Source: Ceratotherium simum simum (lineage: Eukaryota; Chordata; Mammalia; Perissodactyla; Rhinocerotidae). Taken from it: a stretch of DNA of 64,000 nucleotides. The translations under genes and the position numbers were made by a program. Under the pieces are notes generated by a model. It had not been told where the DNA came from, did no database searches, and saw only the letters and a list, made by a program, of their open reading frames with translations. The stretch is taken from positions 7,352,088-7,416,087 of the forward strand of contig NW_004454178.1 in NCBI RefSeq assembly GCF_000283155.1. Reading direction: 5' to 3'. The number at the start of each line of letters is the position of its first letter. Position 1 is the stretch's first letter. This document shows positions 36,953-46,804 of this stretch, piece by piece.

Positions 36953-37492
36953 TGTATTAGTCAGTGTTCTCCAGAGAAACAAAACCAATAGGATGTATGT
37001 ATGTATGTGTATATATATACATACACACATACACATACATGTGGACACAAATATATACATGTATACATATACATATATACAATCATGTACATATACACAT
37101 ACATAAGTACATATATATGGAGAGAGAGAGAGAGAGATTTTAAGGAGTTGGCGCATGCAATTGTTGGGGGCTAGCAAGTCTGAAATCTGCAGGGAAGGAC
37201 AGCAGGCTGGAGACCCAGGGTAGAGTTAATGTTGTAGTCTTGAGTTGGAAGGCAGCCTGGAGGCAAAATTCCTTCCACTTTCAAGGATCTAAATATTTTC
37301 TCTTAAGGTCTTCAACTAATTAGATAAGGCCCACCCACATATGGAGGGTAATGGAGGGTAATTTACTTTACTCAGTCTACTGATTTAAATGTTAATCTTA
37401 CCACATCTTCACAGCAATATCGAAACTGGTGTTTGACCAAACGACTGGGTTCCATAGCCTAACCAAGCTGACACATACAATTAACCATCACA
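36953..37492 (-). mobile_element. Solo LTR with microsatellite expansion
   Basis: The plus strand reads TGTATTAGTCAGTGTTCTCC at the left, 'AAGGCCCACCCACATATGGA' inside and 'ACACATACAATTAACCATCA' plus CA at the right. It is a common mammalian LTR lying in minus orientation. Flanks GCAGG (36948-36952) and GCAGA (37493-37497) match at 4 of 5, an ERVL-like 5-bp duplication. The polyadenylation-side A/T region has grown into a TATG/ATAC/CATA mixture (about 36993-37118) plus (GA)n. A small 10-bp duplication TGGAGGGTAA lies near 37342-37362. Confidence 0.75.
36993..37136. repeat. Compound ATGT/ATAC and GA microsatellite
   Basis: Mixed ATGT, ATAC and ACAT units are followed by GAGAGAGAGAGAGAGA at about 37120-37136, inside the LTR at 36953-37492. 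Open frames rich in Tyr, Ile, Thr and His across it come from the repeat. Confidence 0.85.
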
Positions 37493-38258
37493 GCAGAGTT
37501 ACCTTCTCAGATTGAATTCTGTCAAAGTATTCTAAACAACACAAGAAGCAAACTGATGCCTGAGAAAGGCTGTTGGATGGCTGTGGCCAATGGTCATCAA
37601 GACAACTGTCCAGATGATGGTCTCTTCGGTGTCATTTCATTCTCTTGGTTTTTTTGGTCATCTAAGCTATCAAACAATCACAAATTGATTGAATGATTAG
37701 CTTAAACTGAAGTAGCAAAGAGGTTCCATTTTCTGTGACAGTTCTGATCAACTGTTGGTGGCTGCTTGGTGTGATAAATTGTAAAGAAGCCCGAGGCTGA
37801 CCTCAGTGGGAAAGAGTGTTGTGTTTAATTATCCATGTCTGCAGTGGGGACAGACACGGGAGTGGTGGTGTATGTGCTTCCTGTTTGTCATCCACGATTG
37901 AGACCAAATATTCATTAAAGAAGAAGGGGAAGTTCAGAGAGGAGAACTTATTCATGTGAGCTCACGCAACAAACAAATGTCAGCTTGACGATGGGAAACT
38001 AGGAGTTAGGGGTCTTACCTCATGGTGTAGAATTTCCCTACCAAATAAGGAATATCTAATGTACATGTATCAAGAGACTAATTATCCAAAAAATTTTCTC
38101 ATTTCCTTTATGGTTTATTTTTTTTATTAGAAAAAGTTTTATCTCTCCTAAAGGAAGTCCATGTATCACAGAACTATTGAACTACATTCTAAATTTGGAC
38201 CTCCAAATTTTCCTTTCATGTATTTTCATTTTACTAAGCCTCACTAAAATTTTATAAT
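37493..38258. other. AT-rich single-copy DNA
   Basis: No gene or named repeat seen. Confidence 0.4.
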
Positions 38259-38266
38259 CTAACCAT

Positions 38267-38457
38267 GACGTCCGATATGGTAGCCACTAGCTCCATGTGG
38301 CTACTAAGTACTTGAAATGAAGCTAGTGTAACTGAATTTTAAATGTTATTTAAGTAAAAATTTAAATTTAAATAGCCACATGTAACTAGTAGCTACCTTC
38401 TTGGATAGCACAGAAATAGAACATTTCAATCATCTCAGAGAGTTCTAGTGAACAGCA
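38267..38457 (-). mobile_element. Nonautonomous hAT-type element
   Basis: 'TCCGATATGGTAGCCACTAG', 'CTCCATGTGGCTACTAAGTA', 'CTTGAAATGAAGCTAGTGTA' and 'ACTTGGATAGCAC'-like ends match the family at 34511-34710 in reverse. Possible 8-bp duplications CTAACCAT (38259-38266) and CTAACCTA (38458-38465) agree at 6 of 8. Confidence 0.7.
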
Positions 38458-38465
38458 CTAACCTA

Positions 38466-39059
38466 AACAAATATCCAATTTGTTTTTTCTTTCTTAGCCT
38501 TTTCTGTTCCTACTAGCCTGACTTTTCAGACTTGACATAAATAAGATTTTTTTTGTAGCTCAATTCCCAATTTCTTTTGACCATTTCCTGTTTTATTTTA
38601 TTTAATTTTTTTTTAAGCCTCCTCTTTGTTTGTGTCCAAACCAGGGCTAAGCTTGAGGTAGGATCTGAAGAGATAGGTTGTAGGCAGCCCTTTCTGTTTG
38701 GGGCAGGGACTGGAAAAGCAGGGATGCTGATGTTGGTGGGGAGGGAGCCTTTGGGAAGACCAGCAAGGCCAAGGCATGTGGGCCAGCCAAGCTGAATTTT
38801 TGTATCTTCCTGGTTTTAAAATGCTAGATCTTAATTCCTGTTGTATCCACTTCTATACTTCTTTGTTTAACTTTCTTGATTCTTTTTGTCTCTCCCTAAG
38901 TCTGCTCAAGCTTTAACAGTCTCCCCTTATTATTTATCCACTATTCTTCAGAACTCAGCTTTGATATAAGGAAAGGGCTTCTTTCTCTGAAATCTGACTA
39001 TTCTATCCTAACTTTTCTTTGTGAAATTGACCACTGCCTCTCAGTGCAATATTTTAAGA
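38466..39059. other. AT-rich DNA, possible L2 traces
   Basis: 'CTTCAGAACTCAGCTTTGAT' near 38946 may be an L2 remnant. Nothing else is called. Confidence 0.35.
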
Positions 39060-39260
39060 ACACAATCTTTCAACTCCAGCTTTGCGACTCCTACCTGGAT
39101 GATTGATATAAAGCATATTACTTAACCTCCCTTTGCCTCGGTTTCCTTGTTTGTAAAATGAGGGGGATACTCATAACAGGACCTATCTCCTAGGTTGTTG
39201 GGTGGGTTAAGTGCATAGTGCTTAGAAGCCTGCCTGGCATCAGCAGGTCTTATGTGAACA
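39060..39260 (+). mobile_element. MIR SINE
   Basis: 'TTACTTAACCTCCCTTTGCC', 'TCGGTTTCCTTGTTTGTAAA' and 'ATGAGGGGGAT' are a sense MIR core, continuing through its 3' half. Confidence 0.8.
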
Positions 39261-39289
39261 CTGGGTAGAATTGCTGCTGCAGGGGCTAT

Positions 39290-39405
39290 ATACTTGTTTC
39301 TCTCCCCCAACAGACTGTAAACTCCTCGAGGGCAAGGACTCAGCAAAATGCCCAGCAGGTGGTAGGACTTCCATAAATATTTGCTTAATGAACAAGAGAG
39401 TGAAT
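39290..39405 (+). mobile_element. L2 LINE 3' end
   Basis: 'CAGACTGTAAACTCCTCGAG', 'GGCAAGGACTC' and 'CATAAATATTTGCTTAATGA' are the terminal L2 pattern in sense. Confidence 0.75.
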
Positions 39406-40547
39406 CGCTGGGGTCAGATAATCACTTCCCATTTCTTTCAACTGTTCCTGAGTGAACTTTCAGATCAGCTCTAAACTCCACTCCTGGCTTCTGCTGCTCG
39501 CTGCCTCCTGTATCTTTTGACTCTTCTATGTCTGTTTATTTTCCTTTTCTGAGTCCCTCTGCTGATGGGGTACTTTAGGGGTTATTGAATCCAGTTCCCT
39601 ATTTTCAGCGACTTCTGACACCCATTCAACTTCTGCTCCAGCTTGGAAGCTAGGCCTGGGGAAAACATCCAACACAAAGACTAAAAATTCCCCAAACAAG
39701 AATTCTCTCTCCCTTTAGGAAAGTCCCAGGGTGGCAGACATGAGGGCATTGGTCTGTCTTCCATGACGTATTCCCTGGGCACTAGGGCAAGGAAGTGGGT
39801 GGGTAAGAGGAGATGGTGTCATTGTCCCCACCTTGAGGGATTTTCGTGGAGGTCACTCCTTCCTGCCATCTTGGCTGTGATTATGTGAACCTAAAAACAG
39901 CCTTGCCTTCTGGGTTTTATCATGCAGCCTGCCTCTCTTTCCTCCCATCTCCTCTCTTGGCACAGAGGTAGTTTTGCCCTGTTTTTCACCCTTTCTGAAA
40001 TATAAATCCCATTGCATCATGGTGCACCAACCAACAGCTTGTCCAAGCCAGGAACTTAGCGACCATGGCAGCTTCTTAAATTCTCCAGAGGTCTGTTCCA
40101 GAGACACATTCATAACTGTCTAGCACCAATGTGGCCTTTAAGATGCAGTGTGAAGGAGGAATCCTATCAACCCACAGCCCTCTGGGGTCAATGTCCAAAC
40201 CATCCCTCGGCTTGCCTGGTAGCTCCACAGAGCACGACTCTAACGAATTACAACTTCCCTTCAGATCCCTTCCCATAAGTCCTCCCTAGCTGCCTCCCTT
40301 TCCCCACCTGTCTAGTGTCCCCATTTTCCTCCTGGAAGACACAGTTCTGACATCAGAGTGTCTCTAAAGAGTGAATAGCCAGAGGGAAGTCATGCCTGAT
40401 ACTTGGTTAGATGGCAAGTCAGGTGTGGGCTTGACTTGGCACCAGAGGCTGCCTTCTTGGCCCGAACGGGGCCATCTGGCTCAGGTGCCCGCTCTGAGGG
40501 TCCCTTTCACTTCTAAGAATTAAAGCCAGAACGTCAGAAATATTAGA
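39406..40547. other. Single-copy DNA, nothing recognised
   Basis: No repeat or exon called. Confidence 0.4.
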
Positions 40548-40818
40548 TATTTTTTCTCTCTTTCTTCCTTCCTTCCTTGCTTCCTCCCTCCCTCCCTCCC
40601 TTTCTTCTTTCCTTCCTTCCTCCCTCCCTTCCTTCCTTCCCTCTTTTTCTTTCATTCTTTCACTCTTTCTCTCTTCTTCTCTTCCTCTCTCTCTCATTCT
40701 TTCTCTCTCTCTTTCTCTCTCTCTTTCCCTCCCTTTTTCCCTCGCTTCCTTCCTTCCTTCCATCTTTTGTTTCTTCCTGCCTTCTTGCCTTCCTGCCATC
40801 CTTTTTTCCCTCCTTCCA
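40548..40818. repeat. Long polypyrimidine tract (TTCC/CTTT/CTCT)n
   Basis: About 270 bases are almost wholly C and T on the plus strand, with TTCC, CCCT, CTTT and CTCT units. Complementary purine open frames are low-complexity Glu/Arg/Lys shadows. Such mirror-like homopyrimidine runs can adopt triplex structures, but that is not demonstrated here. Confidence 0.92.
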
Positions 40819-41053
40819 CAATTATTTATTGCCTGGTTCTCATGTACCAGACAGGTTCCTAAGAAACAAAATAAAATATTTAAATAGTCTCAATTCTTGT
40901 TTTCTAGAACTTACATTAGAGTGGAAGGGACATACTCATAAGCAGGTAACTATAAATGAACATGAAAAGTGCAACCATTGGAATAGTCATGGGCGCTGAG
41001 GGAGTCCAGAGCGGGGCCTAAGGCAGGCTGTGCAGAGGGCATTTGGCTTAAAG

Positions 41054-41392
41054 GAAAAGTGGTTCCCAAACCCTTCCCAAATCTGCAGGTCCATGCCATC
41101 CTGCTTAATTTTTCACAGGTCAGAAGAGAAATGAGAAAAATATGTACAATGTAGTATGAGTGTATGAATTCACATTTTTTGGACAATATTATCTTTATTC
41201 TGAGATGCCGTGTGGTTTTGGGGCCTTGTATAAAATGATGGTTATATTAGGTGATGACGACAGTAATTGTAGTAGCTGTTGTTTTTGTGTCCATGTCTTT
41301 ATTTGATAAAATAAAAGGGGCAATCACATACCAGTCCTTCAAAATTTTTGAAAATTTACTGATCTGTGAAAGCTCAGAGTTTAGGAACCTCT
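41054..41392. mobile_element. hAT MITE with perfect 9-bp flanking duplication
   Basis: The ends 'AAGTGGTTCCCAAAC' and 'GTTTAGGAACCTCT' form short inverted repeats of hAT type. GGCTTAAAG occurs perfectly on both sides, at 41045-41053 and 41393-41401. The 339-bp interior has no coding potential, so this is a nonautonomous element. Confidence 0.75.
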
Positions 41393-41889
41393 GGCTTAAA
41401 GCATGAGTAGGAGGTAGGCTGGCAGCGGATGAAGCATTTCTGGCTGAGGGTACCAGACCAGGGTACTGGTGTGATGTTTCCCTGGCTTAATATACATACT
41501 GTTCTATGTGCAGGGAATGCACAATGTGGCTCTTCCTGTACAAAGATGGGGTCACAGGACCAACACATAGGACGTGCTTTGTATTATTTCCCCAGTAGAA
41601 GTGATGGAATTGCCACTAAGCCTTCCATACTTTTGCCCCTATTCTTCCTGTCAACCAAAGGAATGCTGTCGATCATTTGGGAGATGGCTTCCCGGGGTGG
41701 GGGTGCCATTGGTGGTGATGGAAAGAAAAAGGAAAATGGTTCCAATTGGGGATAAAATGACCTTGGTTTGTTAGCTACCTTCATAACAAATTGACCTAAC
41801 CAGTTACATACAAGCTGGTTGTTCTAGGAACTTGGCAGAAAGTGGAAGTGTGTTGTCATGGAACACCAGACAGAAGACTGAGCTGTAAA

Positions 41890-42015
41890 ATGGAGTCATG
41901 CAATTGTGCTCTACTTCTGAGACCCACTGCTTCCTGGCTGTGTAGCCTTGACTGTGTTACTCCTCTTTTCTGCCCTCAGTTTCCTCATCTACAAAAAAAG
42001 GGGGCTGTATAACTT
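41890..42015 (+). mobile_element. MIR fragment
   Basis: 'CTGGCTGTGTAGCCTTGACT' and 'CTCAGTTTCCTCATCTACAA' are sense MIR. Confidence 0.8.
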
Positions 42016-42020
42016 TAGAC

Positions 42021-42206
42021 AAGTGGCTTTCAAACTTTAACCTGTATCAGAACCACTTGGAGGACTTGTTAAAACTCAGATTGCTGGGTTCTACTCACAG
42101 AGTTTCTGATTCAGTAAATCTAGGTGGGGCCAAGATTCTGTATTTCTAAAGGTTTTCATACAATGCTGATGCTGCTGGTCCAAGCACTACACTTTGAGAA
42201 CCACTG
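42021..42206 (+). mobile_element. MER20 hAT element
   Basis: A near-complete MER20: 'AGTGGCTTTCAAACTTTAAC', 'CTTGTTAAAACTCAGATTGC', 'AGAGTTTCTGATTCAGTAAA', 'GATGCTGATGCTG' and a terminal 'CACTTTGAGAACCACTG'. Confidence 0.92.
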
Positions 42207-43879
42207 GATTAAATACTCTTTCAAATTCTTCACCCCTCAAGTGCTATTAGTCATTCTTGCCTTTAAAGAGTTTATAATCTGATCAGCATTTTTCCTGCAA
42301 GAGGGAAGAAGATTGATGACTTCATTCTTTCAGTTTCCAATCGAATGTTTACTTGGCACCTTCTGTGTACACATGACCACAGGGCAGAGAGAAGAAGGCT
42401 ACCACAGTCTTCCCATCAATGCTTCCCTGAGAACCTCTGCATTGTGCAAGAGTTTTGATTCCTATAAGGCACTTTGTACAGCCAAATCTACTATTTGTGG
42501 TCCCAGGGACAGGGAGAGTCTGGAAAGTTGAGATCAACAGATAGTGGTAAGTCTCCTCCCTCCAAGCACTCTTTCAGGGATGACTGGTAGACAATGGTGA
42601 TGCAGAGAGAAGACTATTTATATATACACATCAGGATAGATGAAGCAGCGTCAAAGAGGATTGGCTGCAGATTAGTGTGCCCCCGTTTGGGTCACCATGA
42701 TCTCCTCCATGTTCCCAGCACAAAGCTTTTGTTGAATAATCTCATTCCACAGAGTCATGATGGGTGGGACACCAGAGGACAAAGGCAGATGTAGCTCCTG
42801 TCACCTGCAGTGTAGCCCCTGATGCAGAGGGCATTGGAGATGAGTGGGCATATAAGGGCAGAACTTAACTGGCACAAGACAGAATAGGAAAATATTTACA
42901 TTCACCAAAGGCATTTTGGATTTGGGGGGATGCAGGGGAAAGGGAGACTATGGTACCTATTTGGAGGGTAAACAAGAGGTGGCTTGGAATATACATGTGT
43001 ATATTCATTTTGTCATACATGTTGCTCATCTTTTCTTCTCCCACTCACATCCTCTCAGCCTATATTCCTGCTTTGGCCTTGCTTCAACGAACAGCTGTGT
43101 GCAGATGCTAGGGAGTTAACACTCTCTGAGACGATCTTGACCAATGGGGGACCAGAGCCAGGGGGTAAATACTCCTCTCTTGCAGTTTCAGGCAATCTGA
43201 GGCACATAGTTCTTCAGAGGATCTTCGGCAGGATTGAGTTCCAATTGCCCACAGAAACATAAACAGCTCAATAACACATGCTCGATTTCGCTTTTCCTCT
43301 TTTCCTATTTCATTCTTTCAAGTCCTCCTCTGCTGAACTCTGAGAGTCATTTCCCCCAAACAAACCACTGCTATGAAAGCCCTTGTCTCAGGCCCTGCTT
43401 TCTGGGGGGACCAAAGCTAAATGATAAACAAGTTTCAGATGCATGTCAGCATTTTAAGAAGAATAGACAGCTTATATTTTTTGAGCACCATTGACATACC
43501 AGGTTTTATATCCTTTTTAAAAATAAAGATCAACTTTAATTTCTGTTAAAGTAGCACATATATACAGTTTAAGTCAAATAGCACAACATGATATAAAGAA
43601 ACAATAGTTCCCTGTCATCCCCCTGACCACTATCACCCCACTTCCCAGAGGCAAGCAAGTTTAGTTTTTAGCAGTGTCTCTCCATTGTTTTAAATACCAT
43701 CAATTTGTCAATTTCAGGGATTATTTATTAAATGCCTATTATGCTGAATGAGGTTTTAGTTTTTACATTCCCCACCCATTCCACCACTTTAATTATAATT
43801 ATTTTTATTAAATTATGATGTGTTTACATTATTATGACTTTATAAGTATTGCTTGTCAATGATCTGAAGAGTGTCCTCT
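42207..43879. other. Mostly single-copy DNA
   Basis: No gene supported. The part from about 43500 is AT-rich and looks like an unassigned old interspersed repeat. Confidence 0.4.
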
Positions 43880-44740
43880 GGCACCTTTCCTGTGTATCTT
43901 TTTGTTTCCCAGAGTATGTAACCATTTCTTATGTCTTTTTTTCTATTTCTTAGGTTTTTATGCAGTTACTGTTATTTCTTCACATTGTAAAACATCTTCC
44001 AATATTGTCTTCCTTGTGACCAAATGCATCAGATTACCGTCAGTTGTATTTTTATCCTGGAGTTCTAGATCCTGTCCCAGACTCAGCAGGGCCTGCCACA
44101 GAACTATCACTCTGGGGCTTTCTTCCCCTGCTTCTTGGGGTTGTTTCTCTTCACCACCATCCTGTGATGTGTTCCCCATTTCTTGGATTAAGTATCCTTC
44201 TCTTGCCAGTTTACTCTATAATTTTTTGATCATATATTCAGTAACATCTTAAAAAAGGATGAATGAATGGAAGGCACAATTTTTAAGACTTTGTTTATCT
44301 GAAAATGTCCACCTAGATATACAATTCAAGGTTGGAAATAAGTCTTACCCAGAAATTTGAAATATCGTTCCATTGTCTTCTAGCTTCAAGTGTTGTTGCC
44401 GAGAATGATGAGGCCAATCTTATTCTCAGCCTTGATATGTGACCTTTATGTCCATGGAATGTTTAGTATCCACTTTCTGGTATTCTGCGACTTCGCTCCA
44501 ATGGGGTTTGAAGTAGGTCTTTTTTTTTGTTCATCATATTGAGTACTTGATGGGCCCTTTCATTCTGAAAACCCATTTCCACTAAGTTTGAAAATTTTCA
44601 TTGTATTATTTCTTTGAAGAGTTTCTCCTCTGCTTTTCCTCTGTTTTGGTTTCTAAGGGCTCATCTCCATGAGCTAATGATCATGCACCTCCTAGATTGA
44701 TTATCTCATATGCTTATCCCTTTTCTCCCTGTCTTTTCTT

Positions 44741-44763
44741 TTCTTTATCTGTCTATCTGTCTG

Positions 44764-44824
<61 letters not shown>

Positions 44825-44826
44825 TA
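44741..44826. repeat. (TATC)n tetranucleotide microsatellite
   Basis: About 15 uninterrupted TATC units cover 44763-44824, preceded by mixed TGTC/TATC units. Pure, long arrays of this kind are usually polymorphic. The plus-strand frame here (YLSI repeats) is an artefact. Confidence 0.95.
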
Positions 44827-44866
44827 TTTATTTTGGTGTAGTTTTGAGGGAATTTCCTTGTCTTTC

Positions 44867-45155
44867 CTTTTTTTTTTAAATTGATAGACGAAGATTTATT
44901 TTTTCAGGAAGGTTGGCCCTGCACTAACATCTGTTGCCAATCTTCTTCCTTTTTTTTTTTTCTTTTTTCTCCCCAAAGCCCCAGTACATAGTTGTGTATC
45001 ATAGTTGTAGAGTTGTAGCTCCTCTATGTGGGATGCCGCCTTAGCATGGCTTGATGTGCGGTGAGTATGTCCGTGCCCAGGATCTGAACTGATGAACCCT
45101 GGGCTGACGATGTGGAATGCTCAAACTTAACTGCTACTCCACTGGGCTGGCCCCC
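44867..45155 (-). mobile_element. ERE-type SINE, long form
   Basis: 'GGCCCTGCACTAACATCTGT', 'TCCCCAAAGCCCCAGTACAT', 'CTCTATGTGGGATGCC' and a terminal 'CCACTGGGCTGGCCCCC' make a full-length minus-strand ERE. A perfect 12-bp duplication TCCTTGTCTTTC flanks it at 44855-44866 and 45156-45167. Confidence 0.93.
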
Positions 45156-45534
45156 TCCTTGTCTTTCTTTACCTTTCAACCTTTTACTGAATTTTATATT
45201 TACCTATTTATTGTATCTTCAATGTCCAAGCACTTTTTTGTTCTTGGATTTTTAATAATAGAAACTTGTCCTTATTTCATGAATGTAACAGAAAAAAACT
45301 CTTTTCTTTCTGGAAATGTTATTTTTGTTTATTTTCTTCTGTTCCTTTCTTACATCTTGTGTCCTCTAAGTTTCATTTTTGTATTGTTAGATTTAGTCTC
45401 TGTCTTTCATTTTACAGACTTGCTTTAAACAGCTGGTGATTCTTGGCTCTCTATTTGCGTTTAGGAGTAGGGCCAATGGGGACTCCTTTTTCTGCAACTG
45501 GAATACTACCACTCCTTGAGTAGCCCCATGAACA

Positions 45535-46145
45535 AAAAACCCTAAAGAACCTTCAGACAAATTCTTAGAATTTATAAAAGAATTTAGCAAGGTTGCTTAA
45601 TATAATATCAGGATACAAAGTCAAATATATTCTTATATAGCAGCAATAAATAATTAGAAAATACAATTAAGACTGATATATAATTTACAATACCAACAAA
45701 ACACATAAGGTACCTAGGAATAAATGTAACATACAAAGATGTGTAAGGTCATTATGGAAAGAATAATTAAACTTTTTTGAAAGCTGTTATGACGAAACTA
45801 AATGGAATGGCATACCATGTCCATAGATAAGGAGATTCAATATTGTCATGATGTCAATCATCCCCAAATTGATCAATTTACTCATTATAATTCCAAAAAA
45901 GAAAAAAATCCCAAAGAATTTTCAATGGAAGCCGATAAGCTTATTCTGAAACTTGTATGGAATAGCAAAGATTCAAGAAGAACTAAGACACTTCAGATGA
46001 AGAAGAATCAGGTGATAAAAGTTGCTCTTCTGTATTACCATAAATCTTTGCTATTGATTTACCTTTTTAACCCTCTATCAACAACATAATATCTTAATTA
46101 CTTAAATAGGTTAATGATGCTCTCAAATAAACCCACACATATATG
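45535..46145 (+). mobile_element. L1 ORF2 fragment, reverse-transcriptase region
   Basis: The plus strand encodes EFIKEFSKVA near 45569-45600 and RRFNIVMMSIIPKLINLL at about 45830-45883. These match the conserved L1 ORF2p stretches 'FSKVAGYK' and 'INIVKMAILPKLIY'. Frameshifts are present. It continues after later insertions at about 46805. Confidence 0.8.
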
Positions 46146-46154
46146 AAAACCTGG

Positions 46155-46490
46155 AGAAGCACTAAAGTGTAGAGTGGGGCTGTCCATGTAGAAATGTAAT
46201 ACAAGCCACATATGTAGTGTCACATTTTCTAGTAGTCACATTAACAAAAATAAAAAGAATGAAATTAATTTTAATAATATTTTTATTTAACTCACTGTAA
46301 TAAAGTATTATTTCAACATGCATTCAATATAAAAATGATGAATGAGACACTTAGCACTTTTTTGGGCTAAGTTTTCAAAATCCGGTATATAGTTTACACT
46401 TATAGCACCTCTCATTTCAGCTCCTCCATTAGCCCCATTTCAAGTGCTCAATGGCCACACGTGGCTAGTGGCCACCATATTGGACAGTGT
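46155..46490 (+). mobile_element. hAT-type MITE, long form
   Basis: 'GGGGCTGTCCATGTAGAAAT', 'GAAATTAATTTTAATAATAT', 'AGCCCCATTTCAAGTGCTCA' and 'GTGGCCACCATATTGGACAG' match a mammalian hAT MITE whose ends are GCTGTCCA and TTGGACAGT inverted repeats (MER3-type suspected). It is related at its ends to 34511-34710 and 38267-38457. It interrupts the L1. Confidence 0.7.
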
Positions 46491-46491
46491 A

Positions 46492-46660
46492 GGCATAGAG
46501 GTTAAGAGTGTCAGCTCTGCAGCCAGAATCACTGCTTACTGGGTGCATAACCTTGAGAAAATTACTTAACCTCACTGAGCTTCAGTTTCCTCATCTGTAA
46601 AAGGAGAAGGACAATAATACCTACCTCAAAGCATTGTTATATGGAACTAGTAAACATCTT
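46492..46660 (+). mobile_element. MIR SINE
   Basis: 'GAGGTTAAGAGTGTCAGCTC', 'AAATTACTTAACCTCACTGA' and 'TTCCTCATCTGTAAAAGGAG' are a clear sense MIR. Confidence 0.85.
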
Positions 46661-46804
46661 TCTGGTGTTTTCCACTCACACCAAACACTCTTCTAAATGC
46701 CTTCCGTGCATTATTATTAGCTGATGTATAACAGAGGCAGATCATTAGAAAAGGCTAAACTTTTCAAAGCGTGGTTCTGAACATCATTTTCCATGTGGCA
46801 GTTA

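Larger units (their letters stand above)
43880..45535 (-). mobile_element. Inverted 5' part of an old L1 (ORF1 region)
   Basis: On the minus strand 44390-44350 encodes LEARRQWNDISNF, the conserved C-terminal domain of L1 ORF1p. Upstream on that strand the sequence runs toward the coiled-coil region and 5' end near 45535. It abuts plus-strand ORF2 of an L1 beginning at about 45535. A TATC microsatellite and an ERE SINE are inserted in it. Confidence 0.7.

Noticed and set aside
36861..37177. Tyr/Ile/Thr/His-rich open frames on both strands
   Set aside because: Translations of the ATGT/ATAC microsatellite in an LTR.
40419..40999. Glu/Arg/Lys-rich and Ser/Leu/Phe-rich open frames
   Set aside because: Translations of the polypyrimidine tract only.
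44697..44879. Open frame with YLSI repeats
   Set aside because: Direct translation of the TATC microsatellite.
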